From DASQZT01 sp963728965 (GTDB lineage: Bacteria; Acidobacteriota; Terriglobia; Bryobacterales; Bryobacteraceae), in assembly GCA_963728965.1 (NCBI GenBank), contig CAVSMH010000008.1:248001-312000 (forward strand): DNA of 64,000 nucleotides. The letters run 5' to 3'. Positions 8,986-16,556 of the stretch are shown in pieces; position 1 is the stretch's first letter; every line of letters starts with the position of its first letter. The translations under genes and the position numbers were made by a program. The notes under the pieces are model-generated. The model was given only the letters and a program-made list of their open reading frames with translations. It searched no databases and was not told where the DNA came from.

Positions 8986-9873
8986 ATGCGGTTGTGCCAG
9001 TGGCTGGTCTTCGTGCCCGCCTTGCTTTCAGCGGCCGAGCTGAAAATCGACCACGCCACGGTAGCGGGCGCGGATGTGAAGACCATGCAGGCGAAGCTCA
9101 AGGGCGTGGGGATTGCTAGCGTGTACGGCGGCGCGCATGCGGGCAAGGTCTCGGAGATGGCCCTGGTAAGCTTTCCGGATGGCAGCTACCTGGAACTGAT
9201 GGCGCTCCGGCCGGATGCCGAGCCGGGCGGCATGGAGCGGCATGAGTGGGGGAAGTTTTTGAAGGGAAATGCCGGCCCGTGCGCCTGGGCGGCGCGTGTG
9301 ACGGACATTGCCGCCGAGGTGAAACGGCTGCGCGAGAAAGGCGTCGCCGTTTCGCCGCCGGCGCGCGGCGGGAGGCAACGGCCCGACGGAGTCAAGCTGG
9401 AATGGCAGACTTCGGCGATCGGTCCGGATGTCCGCGGCACGTTTTTTCCGTTTCTGATTCAAGACCTGACACCCCGGGAGCAGCGCGTCTATCCCGGGCG
9501 GAAGCCGGTGACGCGCGATTTCCGCGGGGTGAGCCGGGTGGTGATCGCGGTGCGCAATCTGGAGGCCGCGATCGAGCGCTATCAGCAGGCGTACGATGTG
9601 CCGCCACCCATCAAGCAGGTGGACAAAACGTTCGGCGCGCAGCTCGCGCTATTGGGCGGGCTGCCGGTGATTCTGGCCCAGCCGCTGACCCAGGAATCGT
9701 GGGTGTACCAGCGGCTGGAGCAGTTCGGTGAAGGGCCGTGTGCATTCATCCTGGCCGCGACGCGGCCGGGCCGCTATCATGCCGCCTCGGGGACCGAGTG
9801 GTTCGGCAGCGATATTTCGTGGTTCGATCCCGCGGTACTGGGCTGGCATTTGGGCTTCGAGACGGCCCGGTGA
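8986..9873 (+). CDS. Secreted VOC/glyoxalase-like protein
   Basis: The 295-residue protein starts with a signal peptide (MRLCQWLVFVPALLSAAE). It contains vicinal-oxygen-chelate type repeats: a first module near residues 20-160 starting LKIDHATVAGADVKTMQAKL, and a second starting near SRVVIAVRNLEAAIERYQQAY. The first module has the His at the usual metal-ligand position (IDH), as in the glyoxalase-like family PF13468. Substrate and metal use are not known. The gene stands alone on the plus strand, downstream of the repeated small ORF. It is convergent with the permease pair, with 39 bp between the stops. Confidence 0.82.
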   Translation: MRLCQWLVFVPALLSAAELKIDHATVAGADVKTMQAKLKGVGIASVYGGAHAGKVSEMALVSFPDGSYLELMALRPDAEPGGMERHEWGKFLKGNAGPCAWAARVTDIAAEVKRLREKGVAVSPPARGGRQRPDGVKLEWQTSAIGPDVRGTFFPFLIQDLTPREQRVYPGRKPVTRDFRGVSRVVIAVRNLEAAIERYQQAYDVPPPIKQVDKTFGAQLALLGGLPVILAQPLTQESWVYQRLEQFGEGPCAFILAATRPGRYHAASGTEWFGSDISWFDPAVLGWHLGFETAR

Positions 9874-9912
9874 TGCCGACGGGGATCCGATGCTTGGCGC
9901 GGGCGGCTGCGC

Positions 9913-11139
9913 TCATTCGTAGCGGAGCGCTTCCACCGGGTCGAGGCGGGCGGCGCGGCCGGCAGGCCAGATGCCGAAGAACAGGCCCACGCCCACGGAC
10001 ATGACGATGCCTGAAACGGCGGCCCAGAGTGGGACGGCGGTGGGCAGATTCGGGAAGATCAGCCCGGCGGCACGGGAGATCAGCCAGCCGATCAGCAAGC
10101 CGATGACGCCGCCCAGGGCGGTGAGCACGACGGCCTCGGTCAGGAACTGGACAATAATGTCGCTGCGCCGCGCGCCGACCGCTTTGCGGATGCCGATTTC
10201 GCGGGTGCGTTCGGTGACCCCGACGAGCATGATGTTCATCACCCCGATGCCCCCCACCAGCAGGCCAATGGAGCTGAGGATGACCATGACGAGGGCAATG
10301 GTGGCGGTGACCTGGCGGAACTGTTCGATCATCTGTTCGGCGGTGGAGATGGCGAAGTTGTCGGGATCATGGAATGGCACGCGGCGCTGGAGGCGGAGCA
10401 CGGTGCGCACTTCATCCTGGGCTCTTTCGATGAGGCCCGGCTCGGCGATCACCACCAGCATGTGCTCCTTGAGATTGGGGAACATCTTGCGCATGGTGAA
10501 GTAGGGCACCAGCACGCGAGTATCGTCCTGGCCGGGGAAGGAAGCGGCGGGACGGTCCATGACGCCCACGATGCGCAGGGAGTGGCCGTCCACCTGGATC
10601 ACCTTGTTGATGGGGTCTTCGTTGGGCAGCAACTGCTTTTTGACGTCCTCGCCGATGACGACCACGGGCTCGTGATGAGTGTTTTCGAAATCGCTGAAGA
10701 AGCGGCCGAATTTCATGGTGGTGCCGCCGGCGGCGTAGGCTTCCTCGGTACCGCCCAACTGGATGTTATAGAGGTCGTTTCCCTTGTAGCGGGCGGAGTG
10801 GGCGCCGGACATGGGAAAGATGTAGGGGCTGACGTGAAGTACCGAGGGGCAGCGGTCGCGTACGGCCCTGGCGTCCTCGAGGGTGAGGGGCTTACGGCGC
10901 ATCTCCTCACGCGTCCAGCCGCCCATGCCGCGGCCCTTCAGAACGATGATGGTATCGGGACCCATACTGCGCAGCAGGTTGGTGATGGCGCCGTCGAGGC
11001 CGGCGATGATGGAGCCGACCCCGATGACCGCGCCGGTGCCGATGATCACGCCCAGCACGGTCAGGAACGAGCGCAGCTTGTGCTCGCGGGTGGTGGCCAG
11101 CGCGAGACGGATTCCATTATTCACCGAGTTGAGGGTCAT
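9913..11139 (-). CDS. MacB/FtsX-type ABC transporter permease (second of pair)
   Basis: The 408-residue protein has the MacB layout: a first transmembrane helix (LRSFLTVLGVIIGTGAVIGVG), a periplasmic core domain of about 230 residues, and a C-terminal FtsX domain with three helices. The FtsX motif IGIRKAVGARRSDI follows the second helix. The start at 11139 overlaps the stop of the upstream permease (ATGA) and has GGAG 5 nt upstream, so the longer frame to 11310 is rejected. It probably forms a heterodimer with its neighbour. No ATP-binding subunit is encoded next to the pair, so the partner ATPase must be elsewhere. Likely roles are export or envelope mechanotransmission. Confidence 0.88.
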   Translation of the reverse strand: MTLNSVNNGIRLALATTREHKLRSFLTVLGVIIGTGAVIGVGSIIAGLDGAITNLLRSMGPDTIIVLKGRGMGGWTREEMRRKPLTLEDARAVRDRCPSVLHVSPYIFPMSGAHSARYKGNDLYNIQLGGTEEAYAAGGTTMKFGRFFSDFENTHHEPVVVIGEDVKKQLLPNEDPINKVIQVDGHSLRIVGVMDRPAASFPGQDDTRVLVPYFTMRKMFPNLKEHMLVVIAEPGLIERAQDEVRTVLRLQRRVPFHDPDNFAISTAEQMIEQFRQVTATIALVMVILSSIGLLVGGIGVMNIMLVGVTERTREIGIRKAVGARRSDIIVQFLTEAVVLTALGGVIGLLIGWLISRAAGLIFPNLPTAVPLWAAVSGIVMSVGVGLFFGIWPAGRAARLDPVEALRYE

Positions 11140-12377
11140 TTCTCCATCCTGAGGGCCTCGATGGGATCGAGCCTGGCCGCGCGCTGGGCGGGATAGATGC
11201 CGAAAAAGAGGCCCACCGCGGCAGAGAGGGCGACGCCGACGACCACCGCGGCGATGGGAACCGATGTGGGTACGGGAGTAAAGCTCCGCACCAGCACGGC
11301 GATAATCCACGCCGCGACCACGCCCATGATGCCGCCGCAGGCCGCCAGCATGGACGATTCGACCAGGAACTGGTTGAGAATGTCCTGGCTCCGCGCGCCG
11401 ACCGACTTGCGGATGCCGATTTCATGGGTGCGCTCGGTTACCACCGCCAGCATGATGTTCATGATCACCACGCCGCCCACCACCATAAAGACGGAGACGA
11501 CGCCCACGGCGGTGGCGGCGATGGCACCGGTCAACTGGTCCCAGAAGTTCACCAGCGAATCGGAGCTGAGCAGGGCGAAGGTGTCCTCGTCCCTGGGCTT
11601 GAGGTGGCGGTAAACGCGCACGAGCATGCGCGCCTCCTCCTGGGCCTGGATGAGGTGCTCGTGATCGAGCGCGAGGCCGGCGTAGTTCATGCCGCCGCGC
11701 GATCCCCAGATTTTGAAATAGGTCTCGACGGGAACGATCACAAAGTTGTCCTGAGACTGGCCGAAAACGGACCCCTTGGCTTTGGCGACACCGACGACCA
11801 GAAACGGAATTCCCGCCACGGTGATGGAGCGGCCGACGGAGTTGGTGCCGCTGAAGAAGCGGTCTTTGATGTCATGTCCGATAAAGGCCACGTTCATGTG
11901 GCGGTCGTTCTCGATATCGGAGAGGAAGCGCCCTTCTTCGGCCTCGTAGTTCAGGATGACCGCCATGTTCGGGGAAAGCCCCTGCACGCCGACGTTCTCG
12001 GCGGTGTCCCGCCCGAAGTGAACGGTCTCGGAGCGGCCGGTGGACATGCCGAGTTCCTTGGTGAGCGTGAGGCGGGACCGCAGGAAGGCAAACTCGTCCG
12101 GGTTCAACTGGGGATTGCGGCGGAGCATCTCCATGAACTTCTTGGGATCGAGGATGCCCATGGAGATACGGGTTACGCGGTAGCCGTCGGCCCCCATCTG
12201 GGAGAGGTTGTTGGCGATGTAGACGTCCATGCCGGAGATCACCGACATCACGGCGATGAGGGTGGCGGTAGCAAGAATGATGCCCAGGAGAGTAAGGAAG
12301 CTGCGCAACTTACTGCTGCGCAGGGACTGCACGGCACCTTTCACCGCTTCCCAAAACGATGCGTTTCCGGTAGTCAT
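11136..12377 (-). CDS. MacB/FtsX-type ABC transporter permease (first of pair)
   Basis: The 413-residue protein has the same plan as its downstream partner: helix 1 (LRSFLTLLGIILATATLIAV), a periplasmic MacB-type core domain (~45-290), and an FtsX domain with VTERTHEIGIRKSVGARSQDI. It ends with the sequence R-L-D-P-I-E-A-L-R, the usual end of this family. The ATG at 12377 is chosen because the hydrophobic helix then sits about 25 residues in; the upstream extension to 12605 has no family character. The downstream gene overlaps by 4 bp, which indicates translational coupling and probably a 1:1 complex. The ATPase is not in the window. Confidence 0.88.
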   Translation of the reverse strand: MTTGNASFWEAVKGAVQSLRSSKLRSFLTLLGIILATATLIAVMSVISGMDVYIANNLSQMGADGYRVTRISMGILDPKKFMEMLRRNPQLNPDEFAFLRSRLTLTKELGMSTGRSETVHFGRDTAENVGVQGLSPNMAVILNYEAEEGRFLSDIENDRHMNVAFIGHDIKDRFFSGTNSVGRSITVAGIPFLVVGVAKAKGSVFGQSQDNFVIVPVETYFKIWGSRGGMNYAGLALDHEHLIQAQEEARMLVRVYRHLKPRDEDTFALLSSDSLVNFWDQLTGAIAATAVGVVSVFMVVGGVVIMNIMLAVVTERTHEIGIRKSVGARSQDILNQFLVESSMLAACGGIMGVVAAWIIAVLVRSFTPVPTSVPIAAVVVGVALSAAVGLFFGIYPAQRAARLDPIEALRMEK

Positions 12378-12847
12378 TGGCCAAGGCCTGTGCGGACTAA
12401 CGTACCACCTTTCGCGCGACCGCACAGCGCGGCGGCGGTGGCACGAGCCACGGTTCGAGGGAGAACCGCGGCGGCACCGACGAGTTCGGAAATCGAACCC
12501 CGAAGTCCTGTTTTGGAAACGGGTTTGCGTCCGAGCGCCTCCGAATGCGAGCGATCCGCCGACCCGCAACTGCATTCCACCCCGTCCAAGGTGGGAGGAA
12601 AGCAAACGATTTCAAGCAGATGCCGGCGACGCACGAACGTCTTCCCGCCACTGGCGGCCACTCGCGGCCGGAGAAGCACGGCCCCGGCATCCTGGCCGAA
12701 CAAATGCCTTTGAATCGATGCGGGTATGCGAAGGCGGCGGAGACCAGGGCGACGCTGGGCTGACGGCACAAGCGGCAAGAGGTGCGGGTGGTGCGGTGCG
12801 GCGGACGATTGGACTGGCCGATCAAAGAGATCAGAAAGGGAACTGGC
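12378..12847. other. Gap between divergent permease and chemoreceptor genes
   Basis: These 470 bases hold the divergent control regions of the permease pair and the chemoreceptor. Several long frames cross it, but none has a signal peptide, a family motif or a ribosome site. I see nothing else that can be supported. Confidence 0.5.
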
Positions 12848-14311
12848 ATGAAAAAACAAATGACGATTGGAACGAAACTGACGCTGAGCGCAGGCGGACT
12901 GCTGGCTTTGTTGGTGGCCATGAGCGGGGCGTCGGTGAGCGCTATCGGCAGCTTGGGGGCTCACCTCGATGAAACCGCCAAGAAGACGGCCCGCAAAGTG
13001 GAGCTGAGCGGCGATATCGCTCGCGCCGTGGCGGAGATGCGGGCTTCGTTGCGGGGAGAGATCCTGTTCTCGACCTACAAAGACGAACGGGAATTCGCCA
13101 ATACGCGCCGGACCTTTCAGCGCGATGCCGAGGTGATCGACCGCGCCGTGGCAGAGATGGCTCCTATGCTGGTTACGGATCGCGGCCAACGCGCCACGCA
13201 GACGATCGCGCGGGCACTGGTGGAATGGAAGCCCCTGGAGGACCAGGTGGCGCGGCTGTGCGCTGAGGGGAAAGGGGCGGAGGCGGAAGAAGTGCGGAAG
13301 GGCCGGCAAACGGCAATCGCCGATGAGATCGACAAGGCCGGGCACGACATCCTGTTGATTAACGAAGAATTGCTGACCCAGGCCACGGCCGCCTCGGATG
13401 TGGCGGTTCGCCGCAGCCGCTGGATCGCGCTGGGCCTGTTGGGGCTGGGCATGGCAATCGGGGCGGTCGTACTGTTCGTGGTGCGGGACATCAACCTCAG
13501 GCTACGCCGCCTGGCGGGCGAGATGAACGAAGGCGCCGCGCAGGTGGCCGTCGCGGCATCGCAAGTCGCGGCCTCCGCGCAATCGCTGTCGCAAGGATCC
13601 GCGGAGCAGGCGGCATCGCTCGAGGAGACTTCGGCATCGAGCGAGGAGATCAATTCGATGGCGCGAAAGAACGGGGACAACTCTCGTGCCGCCGCCGAGC
13701 TGGTCGCGCAATCGCAGGCGAAATTCGGCGAGACGCACCGCGCGCTCGATCAGATGGTGGTATCGATGGGCGAAATCAGCGCGTCCAGCGACCGGATTTC
13801 GAAGATCATCAAGGTGATCGACGAGATCGCGTTCCAGACGAACATCCTGGCCTTGAACGCCGCCGTGGAAGCGGCCCGGGCGGGCGAGGCAGGCCTGGGA
13901 TTTGCGGTGGTGGCTGACGAAGTCCGCAACCTGGCGCAACGGTGCGCGCAAGCGGCCCGCGACACCGCGGCGTTGATCGAGGAATCGATTGCCCGGTCCG
14001 GCGACGGCAAGACCAAGGTGGACCAGGTGGCCACCTCGATCCGTTCGGTCACGGAGGAGGCGGCCAGGATGAAGGTCCTGGTGGAGGAGGTTCATCTCAG
14101 CAGCGAGGAGCAGTCGCGGGGTATCGATCAGATTGCGAGAGCCATCACGCAAATGGAGCAGACGACGCAATCGACGGCGGGCAGCGCGGAGGAGAGCGCC
14201 GCGGCCAGCGAAGAGCTGAGCGCGCAGGCCGAAACGCTGCGCCATGCCGTGGTGGAACTGATGGCGATGGTGGGCGGAGCCGGGGAGGATGGCTCCGCGA
14301 GCCGGTCGTAA
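12848..14311 (+). CDS. Methyl-accepting chemotaxis protein
   Basis: This 487-residue receptor has helix 1 (~12-33), a four-helix-bundle type periplasmic domain (~34-195), helix 2 (SRWIALGLLGLGMAIGAVVL, ~196-216) and a long cytoplasmic coiled coil. The signalling tip DEIAFQTNILALNAAVEAAR and the following VVADEVRNLAQR are intact, so it can bind CheA/CheW. No full HAMP domain lies between helix 2 and the coiled coil; only about 15 residues (RDINLRLRRLAGEMN) separate them. The start at 12848 has AAAGGGAA upstream. No other chemotaxis gene is in the window. The ligand is unknown. Confidence 0.93.
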   Translation: MKKQMTIGTKLTLSAGGLLALLVAMSGASVSAIGSLGAHLDETAKKTARKVELSGDIARAVAEMRASLRGEILFSTYKDEREFANTRRTFQRDAEVIDRAVAEMAPMLVTDRGQRATQTIARALVEWKPLEDQVARLCAEGKGAEAEEVRKGRQTAIADEIDKAGHDILLINEELLTQATAASDVAVRRSRWIALGLLGLGMAIGAVVLFVVRDINLRLRRLAGEMNEGAAQVAVAASQVAASAQSLSQGSAEQAASLEETSASSEEINSMARKNGDNSRAAAELVAQSQAKFGETHRALDQMVVSMGEISASSDRISKIIKVIDEIAFQTNILALNAAVEAARAGEAGLGFAVVADEVRNLAQRCAQAARDTAALIEESIARSGDGKTKVDQVATSIRSVTEEAARMKVLVEEVHLSSEEQSRGIDQIARAITQMEQTTQSTAGSAEESAAASEELSAQAETLRHAVVELMAMVGGAGEDGSASRS

Positions 14312-14365
14312 CGGGCATACGCCCGCGCGCCGGCTTCGGTGCGGTGCGTGTTACGCTCGAAGTTT

Positions 14366-15532
14366 GTGTTTCGACGGGTAATCTGGATCGTGCTGGACAG
14401 CGTGGGGATCGGAGCTATGCCGGATTGGGAGCAGTATGGCGACCCGCCCGGCACCGACACGGTGGGCAATATCGCGCGGCTTCGCGGCCTTTCGGTACCC
14501 AACCTGGCGCGCCTGGGGCTGGGGCATATCAAGCCGCTGGCGGGAATTCCGGCGAGTGGTACGGCGGCCGGCGCCTACGGGCGATGTGCCCTGGCATCGC
14601 CGGGGAAGGATACGACCACGGGACATTGGGAAATGGCGGGTATTCACCTGGAGCGCCCGTTTTCCCTCTACCCGCACGGCTTTCCCGCCGAGGTGATGGA
14701 CGAGTTCGAGCGGCGCATCGGGCGCAGGACGCTGGGCAACAAGGCTGCTTCGGGAACGGAAATCATCCAGGAACTGGGCGCGGAGCACATGCGGACGGGG
14801 TGGCCCATTGTATACACATCGGCCGACAGCGTGTTTCAGGTGGCGGCGCACGAGGAAGTGATTCCGCTCGAGGAGTTGTACCGGATCTGCGAGACCGCGC
14901 GGGAGATTCTGCGCGGGCCGCGGGAAGTGGGGCGGGTGATTGCGCGTCCTTTTGTAGGTTCGCCCGGAACGTTCACACGCACCGCGAACCGGCACGACTA
15001 CGCGGTGCCGCCGCCCCCGGGCATGCTGCTCGACCGGCTGGAGGAGCGCGGCGTTCCGGTTCACGGGATAGGCAAAATCTCCGACGTGTTTCTCGGCCGT
15101 GGGATTCGAGGCACGGACAAGACCAAAAGCAATGCCGACGGAATGGCGAAGACGCGGGCGGCGCTCGACACGACGGACCAGGGACTGATTTTCGTGAACC
15201 TGGTGGATTTCGACCAGCAGTACGGACACCGCAACGATGTGGAAGGCTACGGCGCGGCGCTCGAGGAGTTCGACCGATGGCTGCCGGACCTCGAGGCGGC
15301 GCTCGGCGAAACAGACCTGGCGATTCTGACAGCCGACCACGGCTGCGACCCGACGGCACCGGGCACGGACCACACGCGCGAGTTCGTGCCGCTGCTGGCG
15401 TGGGGCGCCAGGGTCAGGCCGGGTACGAATTTGGGCGTGCGCGGCTCGCTATCGGATATTGGCCAGACGGTGGCCGAAAATTTCAGCGCGCGGATTGAAA
15501 ACGGCATCAGCTTTTTATCGCAACTCCTATGA
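14366..15532 (+). CDS. deoB: Phosphopentomutase
   Basis: The enzyme interconverts ribose-1-phosphate and ribose-5-phosphate (also the deoxy forms) in nucleoside salvage. It belongs to the alkaline-phosphatase superfamily. The metal-binding motifs are visible: IVLDSVGIG at the N-terminus, NLVDFDQQYGHRNDV, LTADHGCDPT and GTDHTREFVPLL. The GTG at 14366 is chosen because it places VLDSVG at the normal distance from the start and gives 388 residues, close to the family length. GTG codons at 14339 and 14348 would add nine or six residues. It overlaps tpiA by 4 bp (ATGA), so the two are translationally coupled. Confidence 0.93.
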   Translation: MFRRVIWIVLDSVGIGAMPDWEQYGDPPGTDTVGNIARLRGLSVPNLARLGLGHIKPLAGIPASGTAAGAYGRCALASPGKDTTTGHWEMAGIHLERPFSLYPHGFPAEVMDEFERRIGRRTLGNKAASGTEIIQELGAEHMRTGWPIVYTSADSVFQVAAHEEVIPLEELYRICETAREILRGPREVGRVIARPFVGSPGTFTRTANRHDYAVPPPPGMLLDRLEERGVPVHGIGKISDVFLGRGIRGTDKTKSNADGMAKTRAALDTTDQGLIFVNLVDFDQQYGHRNDVEGYGAALEEFDRWLPDLEAALGETDLAILTADHGCDPTAPGTDHTREFVPLLAWGARVRPGTNLGVRGSLSDIGQTVAENFSARIENGISFLSQLL

Positions 15533-16278
15533 GAAAACCAGTCATGGCGGGCAATTGGAAAATGTACAAGACGCCCGCCGATACCATCGCATTTTTCGAG
15601 AAGTTCCGGCCGCTCGTGGAGAAGTCGGAGCACTGTGAGATCGTGATCTGTCCACCGTTCACGAGCCTCCCGGCGGCCGTGGAAGCCGTCCAGGGCAGCG
15701 CCATTCAAATCGGCGCGCAGAACATCGGCTGGGCCAAGGAGGGCGCCTTCACCGGCGAGATATCCGGGCCGATGATCCGGGCCGTGGGCGCGACGCACGC
15801 CATTATCGGGCACAGCGAGCGGCGCCAGTATTTCGGCGAGACTGATGATACGGTGCTGAAGCGGACGCAGGCGGCGCTGGAGTTCGGGCTGACTCCGATC
15901 GTGTGCGTGGGCGAGCGGCTGGAACAGCGCGAGACCGGCCGGACCGCGGCGGTGCTGGTCGAGCAGTTCGGCCGCGGTATCGCCGGATTGAGCGATCAGC
16001 AGTTTGCCAAAATCGTGATCGCCTACGAGCCGGTGTGGGCGATCGGGACCGGGAAGACGGCGACACCCGAGATCGCCGCCGATGCGCACCGCACCATCCG
16101 CAATGCGGTACGCGCGAAGTTCGGCAAAGACGCCGGCGAGGCGATCCGCATCCTGTACGGCGGGAGCGTGAAGCCGGACAACACCACCACGTTGATGGCG
16201 CAGCCGGAAATCGACGGCGTGCTGGTGGGCGGCGCGAGCCTGGACGCGGTCTCGTTTGCCTCCATTGTGAATTTCTGA
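15529..16278 (+). CDS. tpiA: Triosephosphate isomerase
   Basis: The enzyme interconverts dihydroxyacetone phosphate and glyceraldehyde-3-phosphate in glycolysis. The 249-residue length is standard. Key elements are present: the N-terminal GNWKMYKT with the substrate-binding Lys, IIGHSERRQYF with the catalytic His, AYEPVWAIGTGKTA with the catalytic Glu and the mobile loop, and LYGGSVKPDN at the phosphate site. It is coupled to deoB by an ATGA overlap. This links deoxyribose/ribose phosphate flow and DHAP, which the acid-sugar route at 37-39 kb could also produce. Confidence 0.96.
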   Translation: MRKPVMAGNWKMYKTPADTIAFFEKFRPLVEKSEHCEIVICPPFTSLPAAVEAVQGSAIQIGAQNIGWAKEGAFTGEISGPMIRAVGATHAIIGHSERRQYFGETDDTVLKRTQAALEFGLTPIVCVGERLEQRETGRTAAVLVEQFGRGIAGLSDQQFAKIVIAYEPVWAIGTGKTATPEIAADAHRTIRNAVRAKFGKDAGEAIRILYGGSVKPDNTTTLMAQPEIDGVLVGGASLDAVSFASIVNF

Positions 16279-16283
16279 AATGA

Positions 16284-16325
16284 GCGCGGGAGCGTCCCTC
16301 CGCCCGAATGGAGCCGCTCCCGCGC
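16284..16325 (+). terminator. Inverted repeat after tpiA, possible terminator
   Basis: GCGCGGGAGCG (16284-16294) pairs perfectly with CGCTCCCGCGC (16315-16325) across a 20-nt loop, starting 6 nt after the tpiA stop. There is no T-run, so it may be a processing or RNA-stability element instead of a classical terminator. Confidence 0.5.
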
Positions 16326-16556
16326 GAATCGACAGCCAGGTCCGCAGTCTCGCAAGGCAGGCCACGGTTTCGAAGAGCTCCGCCCGCTGAGGGTGGCGTT
16401 TCGGCAGGATGCCGCGTCGGCAAGCGGTCTCGTGACCCGGTTTTGAAACCGCCGACTGAGTGTTTGGAGGAGAGCCTCAGGCTCCCCGAATCTCTCTTAC
16501 GATAAGCCCGGAGACTTGCCGTGGACAACGGGGTTCGGGCGGGGCTCGGAGAGGAT

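Larger units (their letters stand above)
8884..9000 (+). repeat. ~117-bp direct repeat, copy 1
   Basis: This segment matches 49177-49293 with about 6-7 mismatches by eye. It covers a leader, a 20-codon small ORF, a TAGAAT promoter box and the first codons of the VOC gene. Copy 2 lies 40 kb away, at the edge of the hemicellulose cluster. Confidence 0.85.
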
